Part shown: piece by piece, positions 43,736 to 54,052 of the stretch | Position numbering within the stretch: the first letter of the stretch is position 1 | Layout of the letters: every line of letters begins with the position of its first letter | From: CAVQCT01 sp964371785 | Lineage (GTDB): Bacteria; Zixibacteria; MSB-5A5; GN15; FEB-12 | Length of the DNA: 64,000 nucleotides | Assembly (NCBI GenBank): GCA_964371785.1 | Contig: CAYJOL010000004.1 | Span: 62,001-126,000, forward strand | Reading direction: 5' to 3' | The notes under the pieces: generated by a model | Told to the model about the DNA's origin: nothing | The model's input: only the letters and a program-made list of their open reading frames with translations | The model's database searches: none | Position numbers and translations under genes: made by a program

Positions 43736-45098
43736 AGACGTTGTCATAATTGGCGGCGGGATATCGGGCCTGTCTGCGCTTCATTTCATCAAGCAGCGCC
43801 ATCCCGGCTTCGACATAACACTCTATGAGTCCGACACGCGCCTGGGCGGGACAATCGGGACGGACCATATCGATGGCTACAGTTTCGACTGGGGTCCCAA
43901 CGGATTTCTGGACCGCGAACCTCTCACGCTCAAGATGTGTGATGAAATCGGGCTGACCGATTCCCTGGAAAAGGCGAACGAACAGGTGAACAACCGGTTT
44001 ATTCTCCGCAAGGGCAAACTCCGCCGCGTGCCAATGAATCCGAAGCAATTTCTCGCCTCGGATATCCTCAGCCTGCCCGGTAAGCTCCGTATCGCGATGG
44101 AACTGTTTTCAAAGCGTCGACCTGACGGTCTCGATGAGACAATTTACGACTTCGCCAAACGGCATATCGGCACCGAAGCCGCCGACTACCTGCTCCAGCC
44201 GATGGTGTCCGGCATCTATGGTGGCATGGCAAATAGGCTGTCGCTCAAGTCGTGTTTTCCGGTCATGCGCGAAATGGAAGACGAATACGGTTCATTGTTC
44301 AAGGCAATGATCGCACGAGCGAAGAAAGCCAAAGCCGAAGGCCGAAAGTCGGGCGGTCCAAGTGGACCGGCCGGCTGGCTTACATCGTTTAAAGGCGGTC
44401 TTAACGGAATAATTGACCGGTTTCATTCTCAATACTCTGCACACATCGTAACTGGAAGCCCGGTTGAGTCACTCTCGGAGTCCGCGCCGGGATATGTTGT
44501 GACGCTGAAAGACGGCTCGAGTGTTGCCACCCGGCAGGTGGTGCTTGCTACTCCCGCCAACGTCGCTGCTCGTCTTGTCGCGAACCTCTCCACTCCATTG
44601 ACCAATGCCCTTAACAGCATTCCGTATGCTCCAATTGCTGTCATCTGCCTTGGCTACGAGCAAAGGCAAGTCCGGCACGATCTCAACGGCTTCGGCTTTC
44701 TGGTGCCATCGAAAGAGAATCGAAGAATCCTCGGCTCAATCTGGACGTCATCGATATTCGCCGACCGCTCCCCCGATGGTCATGTGCAGTTCCGCACGAT
44801 GATTGGCGGCGATGGTGACCATGAGTCGATCAATCTTTCCGATGCTGACCTGTTGGCAACTGTCACAAACGATTTAGGTGAAATTCTCGGAATTGATGGC
44901 GCGCCACAGGCGGTGAAGATTTATCGATGGGTCCACGGCATCCCGCAGTTTATCGTCGGCCATGGCGCTGTTATAGCCTCACTCGAGAAAGAGCTTGACC
45001 GGCTGGGCAACCTCTTTGTGACCGGCAACGCCTACTACGGCATTGGCCTCAACGACTGCGTCAAACAATCCTACAAAATCGCGAATCTGATCATCTAA
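43725..45098 (+). CDS. hemG: Protoporphyrinogen oxidase, FAD-dependent HemY type
   Basis: This 457-residue flavoprotein has VVIIGGGISGLSALHF (Rossmann GxGxxG) at the N-terminus, the glycine-rich FDWGPNGFLD, the central QPMVSGIYGGMANRLSLKSCFP and a C-terminal FAD segment NLFVTGNAYYGIGLNDCVKQSYKIA. It oxidises protoporphyrinogen (or coproporphyrinogen) IX using O2 and closes the haem operon. Some annotations call this family hemY. GTG 43725 is inside hemH with AGGG just before it. A strong hairpin follows at 45112-45136. Confidence 0.93.
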   Translation: MTNKDVVIIGGGISGLSALHFIKQRHPGFDITLYESDTRLGGTIGTDHIDGYSFDWGPNGFLDREPLTLKMCDEIGLTDSLEKANEQVNNRFILRKGKLRRVPMNPKQFLASDILSLPGKLRIAMELFSKRRPDGLDETIYDFAKRHIGTEAADYLLQPMVSGIYGGMANRLSLKSCFPVMREMEDEYGSLFKAMIARAKKAKAEGRKSGGPSGPAGWLTSFKGGLNGIIDRFHSQYSAHIVTGSPVESLSESAPGYVVTLKDGSSVATRQVVLATPANVAARLVANLSTPLTNALNSIPYAPIAVICLGYEQRQVRHDLNGFGFLVPSKENRRILGSIWTSSIFADRSPDGHVQFRTMIGGDGDHESINLSDADLLATVTNDLGEILGIDGAPQAVKIYRWVHGIPQFIVGHGAVIASLEKELDRLGNLFVTGNAYYGIGLNDCVKQSYKIANLII

Positions 45099-45111
45099 TT
45101 GGATAAGAGAA

Positions 45112-45136
45112 CGTCAGGAGCCGGTGGCTCCTGACG
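45112..45136 (+). terminator. Hairpin after the haem operon
   Basis: A perfect 11-bp inverted repeat (45112-45122 with 45126-45136; CGTCAGGAGCC and complement) has a 3-nt loop. It is not followed by a T-run, so it may stabilise the 3' end or act factor-dependently. Confidence 0.5.
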
Positions 45137-45172
45137 AGCAATTCTACGGTCGGACCTTTGATAGGTGGAGGA

Positions 45173-45892
45173 CTAGTTACCCCCCGATGTATCAGAGTTT
45201 TCTAACGCTCGTTTCGAAAGCGGGCTTTGGATCGTCTCATTCGCTATTTCCGGCCGCTTATAAGGAAACTTCTTGGAAACATTCTTCATCAGCGACGCAG
45301 CCAGCTTCTCGGATGAACTTCCTACTGAACCTGAAGCTTGATGCTCGTACTTCCACAGCAGGTCACCCGTCGCGGCATCGTGAATGTTCATCGCGACATC
45401 GACCTTATTCGTGGAACCCCATGCCCCAAAAAGTACACCTACTACGATGGCCGTCCCCGTGGACATTGGTTGTGAACGGTGAATTGTCCCTGAAATGAGC
45501 GCATCGACACCAAGAATCTTCCGCAACTCTTCCTTAGTGTAGCTTCCAAGATTCTTACTGGTGATACCTGCCTGAGTAAGCAACGCGTTCGTCTTGTCCA
45601 CATCCTGGAAATCGACGGTGTATTCGCCCTTTTTGTGTCTTTCAAGAAAGCGCATATATAACTGTTGCTGGAAAGCTACGCTCTCTTCGAGCTCGGCCTT
45701 CTCTGCCATCTCCAATGAGTAGTCCTTGGGCAGTTTCTTTGGATCAATCGTGACGACAAAAGGGAGAATCGCCAGCGTGTGGTGATTCTGTTGATACGTC
45801 TCAAAACCCGGCGTTACATAGACTTTTGGGCCGCAGCCAACTGCGACCAGTACGAGTGCGAATAGTGCAACTGTCAGTGTGAACTTCCGCAT
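45173..45892 (-). CDS. Lipoprotein, TolB-N/GNA1162-like
   Basis: ATG 45892, preceded by GGGAGG, gives 239 residues. Lipobox AVGC places the acylated cysteine at residue 20. The mature part begins HTLAILPF, the strand that opens TolB-N/CsgG/GNA1162-like domains. A VDALISGTIHRSQ stretch, a hydrophobic GTAIVVGVLFGAWG segment and LLWKYEHQASG follow. The family is involved in outer-membrane assembly or curli-type export elsewhere. No partner genes of those systems are next to it. It is divergent from the giant surface operon. Confidence 0.5.
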   Translation of the reverse strand: MRKFTLTVALFALVLVAVGCGPKVYVTPGFETYQQNHHTLAILPFVVTIDPKKLPKDYSLEMAEKAELEESVAFQQQLYMRFLERHKKGEYTVDFQDVDKTNALLTQAGITSKNLGSYTKEELRKILGVDALISGTIHRSQPMSTGTAIVVGVLFGAWGSTNKVDVAMNIHDAATGDLLWKYEHQASGSVGSSSEKLAASLMKNVSKKFPYKRPEIANETIQSPLSKRALENSDTSGGN

Positions 45893-46248
45893 CGAAACCT
45901 CCCTGCTTGAATGTAAAACACTTATATCTGTCAAGAGCCCGCGTCCCACAACATAGATACGCTTGTAGATGAAGATAATGTCAGGTCGGAATAAATGCAA
46001 CCGGAATTATCTGTACCGGTAAGTCGGCGAGTAGTCAAAACAGTCAATGTTTACTTACTGGTGTTTCAGTAAGACCGCCCCCACCGCTTCTGCGCTCGCA
46101 ATCAAATACTGTCATGTTTTTTGATTGACGTAAGCGACGCATTTATCCATATTGATCGGACCTTGCAGACGTAATACCATTTCGTCGCACCTGACTCGTC
46201 ACCGGGCGGTGCTGTGGATTGTGAATTCGGGTGAAAGGAGTTCGGGCC
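45893..46248. other. Divergent intergenic region with a promoter to the giant operon
   Basis: The 356-bp gap separates the minus-strand lipoprotein from the plus-strand giant gene. A plus-strand promoter fits TTGACG (46125-46130) and CATATT (46148-46153) with a 17-bp spacer, giving a leader of about 90 nt. No other gene is recognised. Confidence 0.5.
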
Positions 46249-49200
46249 ATGCGAATTCGACGCAGGGTGATTCTAACTACATTGTTGCTGGTGTCCCTGC
46301 TGACCGCGGCCTCCGCTCTCGGACAGGGTGACTGGTCGGCCAATCTTTTTTTCGATCCATTTCCTTCTCCGTATATCAGCGATTGGGAGAATAACCCCTC
46401 CATTGGGCAGGCCATTATTAACAATGGCACGTCCGATGCTCAACGAGTTCGCGTCTTTCTGACTATCATCCATGACACGCGGGGACTGATCGCCAGTGCG
46501 AACAGTCGCCTGTTCGACTTCCCTCCCGGTTCATCGTCGTCGCTTACCACCGCGGACATGATCGAAGATGAATCAATTGAATACGACCATTCCATCCGCG
46601 AATTGGCCGTGCGAACCGGGCGGCTGCCCGAAGGGAAGTATCGTGTTTGTGTTCGACTGGAAAGCGAGTCAGGAACGCTCCTGCTCGACAATCAATGCGC
46701 TGAGTTCACGATTGTCTATCCCGATCCCCCGTATCTTGTATATCCGGTCGACGGTGATTCTGTGACTAGCCCGTTCCCGATGTTTCAGTGGACGCCGGTT
46801 CAGGTACCGGTCGGTTTTCAGGTGCACTATGATTTTGAGATGGCGGAAGTGCTGGAGGGTCAGTCAGCCGCACAGGCGCTGGCTGCCAACTACCGACAAT
46901 ACAGCAATACTAATATTTCCGGCGCCGGGCTTCTTTACCCCACCGATGCGCTTCCGTTCCAAATCGGTAAAAAATATGCGTGGCAAGTACAGGCGCTCGA
47001 TGACCAGGGGTATCCACCGGCCACCAATGACGGCAAAAGCGAGATTTGGACATTTGTCTATGCTGTCGATACTCTCCCGCCCGTGGAACCGCGGCGGTTG
47101 GCCGGCCACGTTTACAACAATTCAACCGGCCAGGCGCTTGATTCTTCCCAGGTGGTCTATCACGCGGTCGACCGCAAAATCAGTGACGGCGACACCAGCT
47201 GGGTAGCTCGGGATGATTCCCTGGTGCGCACAACCGATGCGAATGGTTCATTTGCGTTCGACAGCACCCTTGACAAGACCTACTATTCCCTGACTGCTTC
47301 ACGACCGACCTATCAGCCGTTACAACTGGTAGGCAAGGATCAGTACCAGGATGGGGATATCAAAGATTTGAGCATTCGGCTTGAACCTGCTCCACCGGGT
47401 AACCGCAGACTGGCCGGCGTGCTCAGAGACTTTTATTCGGATGCTCCGGTACCGAATGCCACCGTGATATATCATGTCGTTGAGGCGCAGACTATCGCCG
47501 ACAGTTCCGGCGCCAACCACATCGCCTTGGTGGAAAACCAGCGCAAGACGTTCGAGACGATAACGGACGCCGACGGGCGGTTCGAATTCGTTCATGCCGC
47601 CGATTCCTCCTTCTTCAGCCTGCGGGCATCGCTTGTTCCTGCCTTCCTTCCGGCTGTCGATATGGGCCCCAACCAGCGTCAGACAGGCGATATTGACGAC
47701 TACATCCTGCTTATCAAACCGAACGCCGGTTCTATCACGGGAACCCTTCAGGCCAATGTCGCGGGAACACCTCAGCCGGTCTCCAGGGCAATCGTACGAT
47801 TACTTCGCACGGCACTGGTAAAGAAGCAGACAACGTTATGGGGCAACACGACTGTCAGCACTGTTACGATTTCTGATACATCAGACGTTTCCGCATATTC
47901 AGATGCCAACGGATTCTTCAAACTCCAGCGAATCAGCCAGGAGAAGCCTACTACCATCACGGAAGGATCCATTTCGTTCCTCTTCTTTAAGGTTCCGATA
48001 AGAACGATCACAACTGTCGAAAGTTATTCATATCGCATCGCCGTCAACGATAACCGCTTTCAACCCTATCTCTCGTTCGATAGCGTAACGGTCGCTCCGG
48101 GTGAAACCACGGAGTCCGGCGAGCATGTGCTGACCTTCAAGTCAGGCTCGATTGTCGGACGGATTCAGTGTGATTCGCTGCCGGTCGAAGGCGCGAAAGT
48201 GTATTTGTATCGCGCGGCATACCGTCAGCCAAACGGCGGAGGCAATGGTTTATCCGGTGGTTCTCTGGACGCCAAGGGCGGTCTGGGGACTTCGCAGGCA
48301 ACCATAAACGGGGATCAAACCCTTCCGTCGAATGACACCACTTGGGGAAACGAGGGAACACAACGCCCTGAGGGAGAACCGTTCGATCTCTATCAAACCG
48401 ACGGTACCGGCGACTATGCCTTCCGGAACGTCCCTATTAACGTCCCCGGTCAGCTGACAGACCAGTATGTCATCTGGGTTGAAGCCAATGGATTCAATCC
48501 TTCGGCCAAAGGTGATCGTCTCGAGGCGGAAGGCGAAATCGACACGGTAAATGTGGGAATCACCAGAGCCGGGGGAATTATCTATGGTCGTGTGACCAGC
48601 GCCGATGGCAAAGAAGTAGGCAACGCCCGCGTTGAACTCTTCTCCGTTGGACCTTCCGGTCTCGACTCAACTTCGAACCAGACAGTCGTGAAATGGGTCG
48701 TCTCCGGCGGCGATGGAAGTTACAGCTTCGCCAATATCCTTCCCGGCGTTTACCGCCTCAGTTTCTCCAGAACCGGCTTCAATAGTCAGTTCACCGATAC
48801 CTTCAGCGTGAACTATGGCGATAAGTTCCTGCGCGATGAGACCCTCAATGCCGCCAAAGGATTCATAGCCCTTACCGTGACGGGCAAGGACGGCAAGGGT
48901 CTCAGCGATGTCTGCGTTAAGTCACCTGAGATCCCGTCGTTAATCAGTTTCACTGACTCCGATGGCCGGTTAGTGATCACCGATGCCATAGCCGACACCG
49001 TCACGCTTCAGCTTCGCAAACTCTCCTATGAGGATTGTGACACGACCATTGTAGTCACCGCGAATGACACCGCTCGGATCTCCATTAAGCTGGCTAAGCC
49101 GGTTGGTCAGGTCCTCGTTAGGGTGGTCGAAAAGGGTAACACCGATAAGCGCCTCGCCGGCATGAAAATCAGAATTGGTAAATCAGGCGCCAGCGATGCT

Positions 49201-51951
49201 CTGGAAAAGAACTCGAATGAATCGGGCGAGGTAATGTTCGATGAGTGTCCCACCGGACAGCAAACGATCGTCGTATCTCCACCGTCGGACAGTTCATTCG
49301 CTCAGGATTATGTCATAGTTGAGACCAAAACCTGGATATACACCGGTCTGAATGCCCAACCGGTAATAATTGAAATGGCGCCCGCCGCCCAGATGCAGGG
49401 GTCGGTCAAGAATAAAGACGGCGGCTCGACAATAGAAGGCGTCACTGTCTCGATCGAAGGAAATGGCAATGTAAAGGCCGTTACTGGAGCCACCGGGACT
49501 TTCAAATTACGAAACGTCCCGCCCGGTGAATCGGTCACCCTGACCGCGACCAAATGCGGTTTCAAATCGGCTCGCCTTAAATACGACAAGCCGATAGCAG
49601 CCGGAGACAAGGTCACGGGAGTCACTATCGAGCTGGAAAAATCGCCGATGGATTCACTGTTCGGATTTCCAATCGCGCTTGACTCCGTCAAATCCGGCTC
49701 GAACGGCCGAAGCCGGGTCTGGGGTACGATTCTCAATGTCCCGCCGACCTTCGGACTGAAACTCCGAAACGAAGCATCCCAACTCACCTTTGCCGATCTT
49801 GAGGTCGACTCCGCCTTCAGGCCCACAAGCGACTCGATTTCCTTGGTTCAGAAGGAAGTCGAGATCAACATTTTTGGTCTTGACGGTAAAATGTCCTTTG
49901 AGAGCGGCCTCACTCTCCAGTGGATTGACTCCGTTAAAGCAGGGCGAATTAGCGGCGCCCTGACACTTTATGACCCGATTTCGAAAGCCTTCTCGGAATC
50001 CAAGTTTCTTGATCTCACAATTCCCAAACAGTACGCCCCTTCCTTCTGGGCCGGTGGTGTCAACCGCGGGCTCAGCCGATTCGGATTGACGGCGACTGAC
50101 AAAGAAGTCCAGGTACAGATTAAGGCGGTTAAGCTAGGACTGGATTTCACGAAGAGCAACCTCGACTCCGCCGGATTACATCTGTTCGGTTCGATATATC
50201 TCGGCTCCACTTTGACGGTCGGGTTCGAAGAAATGCTTCTCGGCCGGGATGCCGATGGTAATATCGCCCTGAAGACAATCACCATTAAGACAACACCGGC
50301 GATAAGAATTCCGTTCGGCGTCTTTACGGTAGTTGACAGCAGCATGACGTGGGAAGCCACCGGCTTCCGCGCCAGCGGCGCGATTGTCCTGAACGCGCTC
50401 GAGAACCGTGAGTTCGGCTTCAAAGATCTGCGCATCTCCCCGCAGGGAGAGTTCCTTAGCCTTACGGTTACTGCCGATGAGAAGAACGGCACGATCAACG
50501 TTTACGGGCAGAAATTCCAGATTGAGAGCCTTGGGTTCGGTACCGAGAATTTCGAATCCGACTCGCTTGAACACGTCAAATACTTCACGTTCGCAGGCAA
50601 ACTTAGCATCTCCAAGCTCGACAAGCCGGTCGGCATGTCCCTCCGCTATACCGAGAAGGGCCTCTTCACCGGAAAGCTTGAGTTCAATCAATCGCGGTCA
50701 TTCGCCGGTGTTGTGACTATTTCTCTTGAATCGATCGAGCTTGGCTACGATTCTACCCGGGCCGACAAATTTGTCGGCTTCTCCGGCGGCGTGAAATTTT
50801 CCTCGATCGCAGGACTAAGCTTACAGGCCAACAATCTTCGCTTCTATTTCAGCGGGGCCATCTCCGTCGATGAAATGGCGATGGATTTCATCGCCGGCCC
50901 CGTCCAGGTGAAAGTATCTGTTTCCTACACCAACTCCGTTTTCGAAGGCAAAGGCTTATTCGAAGTCAAGCCGGTGTTCAGCGCCGGTGCAGAATTCCGA
51001 TACGGCGGACCGAACGACTGGTGGGTGAGAATTATCAGTGGCACCCGCATCCCTATCGGACCATGCGAGATTGTTCAGGCATCCGGCGGCATCGGACGGA
51101 AAGACGATGTCTGGAAATTCAGTGTCGGCGGAGTCATTGCCCCGGCCAAGGCCGACAAAGGGATTCGCCTTGACATCCTGGTGGAGGTGCGGAAGACTCC
51201 CGAAGGTGTAATCATTCTTGGCAATGCCGAGGTCGATGTCGCCAACGGCACACAAATCGGCCGGGCAACCCTTGAAATCAACCTGCCTGACAAACGGGTC
51301 AGCGGCTCGATTGTCTTCGGCCTCGACTACAAAGCCCTCACCGCTAACGCCCAACTTGATCTGTGCGTGAAATTCGGCGAATACTGGTATGTCTACGGCC
51401 GGGCGAATATCGACGTCCTTAAGTTCTTCAAGAACGAAGGCATTATCATAGTCGCCAACAACTGGCAATGGCAGCACGATGGCCAGACCAGGCTGATGAA
51501 TGGAATCTATGTCGAGCTTAACAGCGCATTCAATGTCAACGCCAACTGGTATGTCGTCAGGTGGGGCGTGAATTTCGATCGCCACGCTGTCGTATACATC
51601 GGTTGGAACGGCGATTTCTCAGGTGAAATTGACATGAAAGGCGGCGCCTATGCATGGATCGGCTTCGGTTCGTTCGACCTCATTCAGGCCAGGGCCGATA
51701 TGGGGTTGGCGGCTCATCTTTCCTATATCGAACCGGAATGGTCCGCCGGTGCACGCGGCAATTTCAATCTGAAAGGAAGTATCGGCTGGTGCGGAAACAC
51801 CGGTTGCTGGTCTATCTGCTGGAAATGCTTCGTACGAATTTTCGGACATTGCGTTTTTGCCCTGCCAACGGGCGCAACCGCATGCATCGGCATGAACGCC
51901 GATATTCAATATGCTACAAGTAGAGGTATGACCTGGAGTGTCAGTTTTTAA
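46249..51951 (+). CDS. Giant secreted protein with carboxypeptidase-regulatory-like domains
   Basis: ATG 46249, with AAAGGAG upstream, gives 1900 residues. The signal peptide ends ALGQ (about 26). Residues 30-150 form a beta-domain (PFPSPYISDWENNPSI) loosely recalling the TANFOR-type N-terminus. Residues 150-275 are FN3-like (YLVYPVDGDSVTSPFPMFQW). From about 285 to 1140 there are about eight CarboxypepD_reg-like units, each starting [AG]xxVxGxVxD and ending DGxFxFxxVPxG[ET]YxL. The last about 750 residues are beta-rich without a known family, then a cysteine cluster GWCGNTGCWSICWKCF near the end. It starts a three-gene operon with an FN3 protein and an OMP barrel. Confidence 0.72.
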   Translation: MRIRRRVILTTLLLVSLLTAASALGQGDWSANLFFDPFPSPYISDWENNPSIGQAIINNGTSDAQRVRVFLTIIHDTRGLIASANSRLFDFPPGSSSSLTTADMIEDESIEYDHSIRELAVRTGRLPEGKYRVCVRLESESGTLLLDNQCAEFTIVYPDPPYLVYPVDGDSVTSPFPMFQWTPVQVPVGFQVHYDFEMAEVLEGQSAAQALAANYRQYSNTNISGAGLLYPTDALPFQIGKKYAWQVQALDDQGYPPATNDGKSEIWTFVYAVDTLPPVEPRRLAGHVYNNSTGQALDSSQVVYHAVDRKISDGDTSWVARDDSLVRTTDANGSFAFDSTLDKTYYSLTASRPTYQPLQLVGKDQYQDGDIKDLSIRLEPAPPGNRRLAGVLRDFYSDAPVPNATVIYHVVEAQTIADSSGANHIALVENQRKTFETITDADGRFEFVHAADSSFFSLRASLVPAFLPAVDMGPNQRQTGDIDDYILLIKPNAGSITGTLQANVAGTPQPVSRAIVRLLRTALVKKQTTLWGNTTVSTVTISDTSDVSAYSDANGFFKLQRISQEKPTTITEGSISFLFFKVPIRTITTVESYSYRIAVNDNRFQPYLSFDSVTVAPGETTESGEHVLTFKSGSIVGRIQCDSLPVEGAKVYLYRAAYRQPNGGGNGLSGGSLDAKGGLGTSQATINGDQTLPSNDTTWGNEGTQRPEGEPFDLYQTDGTGDYAFRNVPINVPGQLTDQYVIWVEANGFNPSAKGDRLEAEGEIDTVNVGITRAGGIIYGRVTSADGKEVGNARVELFSVGPSGLDSTSNQTVVKWVVSGGDGSYSFANILPGVYRLSFSRTGFNSQFTDTFSVNYGDKFLRDETLNAAKGFIALTVTGKDGKGLSDVCVKSPEIPSLISFTDSDGRLVITDAIADTVTLQLRKLSYEDCDTTIVVTANDTARISIKLAKPVGQVLVRVVEKGNTDKRLAGMKIRIGKSGASDALEKNSNESGEVMFDECPTGQQTIVVSPPSDSSFAQDYVIVETKTWIYTGLNAQPVIIEMAPAAQMQGSVKNKDGGSTIEGVTVSIEGNGNVKAVTGATGTFKLRNVPPGESVTLTATKCGFKSARLKYDKPIAAGDKVTGVTIELEKSPMDSLFGFPIALDSVKSGSNGRSRVWGTILNVPPTFGLKLRNEASQLTFADLEVDSAFRPTSDSISLVQKEVEINIFGLDGKMSFESGLTLQWIDSVKAGRISGALTLYDPISKAFSESKFLDLTIPKQYAPSFWAGGVNRGLSRFGLTATDKEVQVQIKAVKLGLDFTKSNLDSAGLHLFGSIYLGSTLTVGFEEMLLGRDADGNIALKTITIKTTPAIRIPFGVFTVVDSSMTWEATGFRASGAIVLNALENREFGFKDLRISPQGEFLSLTVTADEKNGTINVYGQKFQIESLGFGTENFESDSLEHVKYFTFAGKLSISKLDKPVGMSLRYTEKGLFTGKLEFNQSRSFAGVVTISLESIELGYDSTRADKFVGFSGGVKFSSIAGLSLQANNLRFYFSGAISVDEMAMDFIAGPVQVKVSVSYTNSVFEGKGLFEVKPVFSAGAEFRYGGPNDWWVRIISGTRIPIGPCEIVQASGGIGRKDDVWKFSVGGVIAPAKADKGIRLDILVEVRKTPEGVIILGNAEVDVANGTQIGRATLEINLPDKRVSGSIVFGLDYKALTANAQLDLCVKFGEYWYVYGRANIDVLKFFKNEGIIIVANNWQWQHDGQTRLMNGIYVELNSAFNVNANWYVVRWGVNFDRHAVVYIGWNGDFSGEIDMKGGAYAWIGFGSFDLIQARADMGLAAHLSYIEPEWSAGARGNFNLKGSIGWCGNTGCWSICWKCFVRIFGHCVFALPTGATACIGMNADIQYATSRGMTWSVSF

Positions 51952-51963
51952 GAGTGAATAGAT

Positions 51964-54048
51964 ATGAATAATAACAGACCATTTACGCCAGCACAGTCTG
52001 CATGTCAATTAAACTCACGATGCATACTGTTTACAGTCATTCTATTGTTGATTACATCCACGTTGGGCGCTACCCAGGATCTCCCCGAGTTCGGGGTCGT
52101 GCCTTTATCAGGACCCGATGGTATGCTTCTTGTTCTGGGAGGTCCGCCTCTGCACCCGTCCACTGCCGCCTCCAACGGCGGGTGGGCCGGTTATCATATT
52201 TATCGAAAGGCCGAGGGCGACACCGGATTCGTACGGATCACGCGGACACCACTATCACGCCCCGGTTCCCTGACCGAATTGGAGAGAGCGATGGGAGGTC
52301 CGTTGGATGGTTTCGAGCGATACGCCGGCCTGGCATCGAAACAGGAGCTCTGGACCAGCATTGAAAGAAATGATACGTCGATAATCGCGATCTCATTCTT
52401 GAGCAAGACCTTTCGCCGGGCGCTCGGCCTTCTGATGACCGACACACAGGTCAAGCCCGGCGTTTCGTATGAGTACCGCGCAACTCTGGTCTCGCCCGAC
52501 GGCCAGGAGTCGAAACCATCGGAACCGCAGAAAGCGGTATTCGGCGTACCCATGATACCGCTGCTTGGTCCTGTGAATGTAGCCGCGAAGTCTACCGAAA
52601 GAGGGATCGAGCTCACCTGGACAGCCAACCCTGATGACACCGGGCTTTTCAGCTACTCGGTGTATCGCTGCCCGGATTCGGTCGGTACTTTTCTGAAATT
52701 GAATCTCGCCGGGCTCACCCCGGCCTTTGACTCAGCCATGACCGAGAGCGAGGGATCATTTACCGATACCACTGCCCGGCCCGGACGCACATATTATTAT
52801 GCTGTAGTATCCACCGACTACGCCGGCAACGAGAGTCCGCGCACCCGCTTGTTATCTGTCAGTCCCTCGGATTTGTCATACCCGGCGATTCCGCAAAATG
52901 TTTTCGCCAATCCGTCGAGTCTCGGCATAACCATAACCTGGGACACGGTGTCCGGAATCAACATCGTAGGCTACAATATCTATCGGAGCACCGACGCCGA
53001 CAGCAACTACACCAAATTGAACGACGGCGTTCTTCCGCTTGATTCCGGCTTTTACGAAGACCAGGGAACGACTCTTATTGACCGCTACTTCTACCGAGTG
53101 ACCTCCGTCAACCGATCCGGCCGTGAATCCGAGAAATCGCCTCTGGCGTTGTCCCTCTTTGAAAATCGCCGCCGGCCGCTTCCACCCCAGAGCGTGCAGG
53201 CCGATGGGCGACCCGAGGGTATAGCGGTGTCGTGGCAGGTCAGCGGTGAACCGGATGTCCGAGGCTACTACGTATACCGCGCCGACAGCTATAACGGATC
53301 CCTCTCGCAGATCTCCCCCTTGATCGGCAAGGATACGACCAGCTTTATCGACACGTCCGCATACATCTCATCGAGCGGCCAATACTGGTACCTGGTGCAG
53401 GCGTTGAATTACACCGGCATGGTGAGCGCCTATTCAATCCCCGTGACCGCCTCGCCGGACAAACCGATGATCGTCGATGCTCCCACTTCATTCTTTGGAT
53501 ACGCTGACGACAATAGGGTTCGCCTGTTCTGGACAAAGCCGGATGACAATGCTCTGAGCGGCTACAATCTGTATCGCGCTCTCGAAACCGACAGCCTCAA
53601 CTGGGAAAAGATCACCCCAGCAATATTGCCTCGTGATGCCGGAGCTTACACTGACACTACCGCTTCAATCGGTTCCGCCTACCTTTATCAACTTCGCACG
53701 GTCAATGACGAAGGAGTTGAAGGCGCGCCATCGCACAACATGCGGATTGTGCTCTTCATACCTGCCCCGCCTCCCCCCGGAGGTGTCCGCGTATCTCAGG
53801 AAGGCCGTGCTCTCAAGATTATATGGAGCGGAACGTTGCATCCCGGCGTCGCCGGATATCGAGTATATCGCAGGTCGGATACGGAGTCAAAAACTTCGCT
53901 GACTCAGGAACTGGTGCCGACGTCCGCCTCAGAATATCAAGATGCCACCGTGCGAGCAGGGATTCGGTATTATTATTCGGTCTCCTCGGTCGATCAGTTC
54001 GGACGCGAAAGTGATCTCAGCCCCGAAGTCCCATACTTGTGTGAGTAG
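51964..54048 (+). CDS. Secreted fibronectin type III repeat protein
   Basis: This 694-residue protein has a signal peptide (about 20-36, ending TLGA) after a polar N-terminal stretch. The chain is a series of about six fibronectin-III-like domains. Each has a [IV]xxGYxxYR segment: GYHIYRKAEGD, FSYSVYRCPDS, GYNIYRSTDAD, GYYVYRADSYN, GYNLYRALETD, GYRVYRRSDTE. These are separated by a T/S-rich hinge with FTDTTA-type ends and YYY[AS]VxSVD. It begins 12 bp after the giant gene and overlaps nothing. The following OMP gene starts 4 bp after its stop. Confidence 0.8.
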   Translation: MNNNRPFTPAQSACQLNSRCILFTVILLLITSTLGATQDLPEFGVVPLSGPDGMLLVLGGPPLHPSTAASNGGWAGYHIYRKAEGDTGFVRITRTPLSRPGSLTELERAMGGPLDGFERYAGLASKQELWTSIERNDTSIIAISFLSKTFRRALGLLMTDTQVKPGVSYEYRATLVSPDGQESKPSEPQKAVFGVPMIPLLGPVNVAAKSTERGIELTWTANPDDTGLFSYSVYRCPDSVGTFLKLNLAGLTPAFDSAMTESEGSFTDTTARPGRTYYYAVVSTDYAGNESPRTRLLSVSPSDLSYPAIPQNVFANPSSLGITITWDTVSGINIVGYNIYRSTDADSNYTKLNDGVLPLDSGFYEDQGTTLIDRYFYRVTSVNRSGRESEKSPLALSLFENRRRPLPPQSVQADGRPEGIAVSWQVSGEPDVRGYYVYRADSYNGSLSQISPLIGKDTTSFIDTSAYISSSGQYWYLVQALNYTGMVSAYSIPVTASPDKPMIVDAPTSFFGYADDNRVRLFWTKPDDNALSGYNLYRALETDSLNWEKITPAILPRDAGAYTDTTASIGSAYLYQLRTVNDEGVEGAPSHNMRIVLFIPAPPPPGGVRVSQEGRALKIIWSGTLHPGVAGYRVYRRSDTESKTSLTQELVPTSASEYQDATVRAGIRYYYSVSSVDQFGRESDLSPEVPYLCE

Positions 54049-54052
54049 TCGA

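Noticed and set aside
53942..54052. Longer N-terminus of the barrel protein overlapping the FN3 gene
   Set aside because: The extra residues lie out of frame inside FN3 coding sequence; ATG 54053 gives a proper signal peptide.
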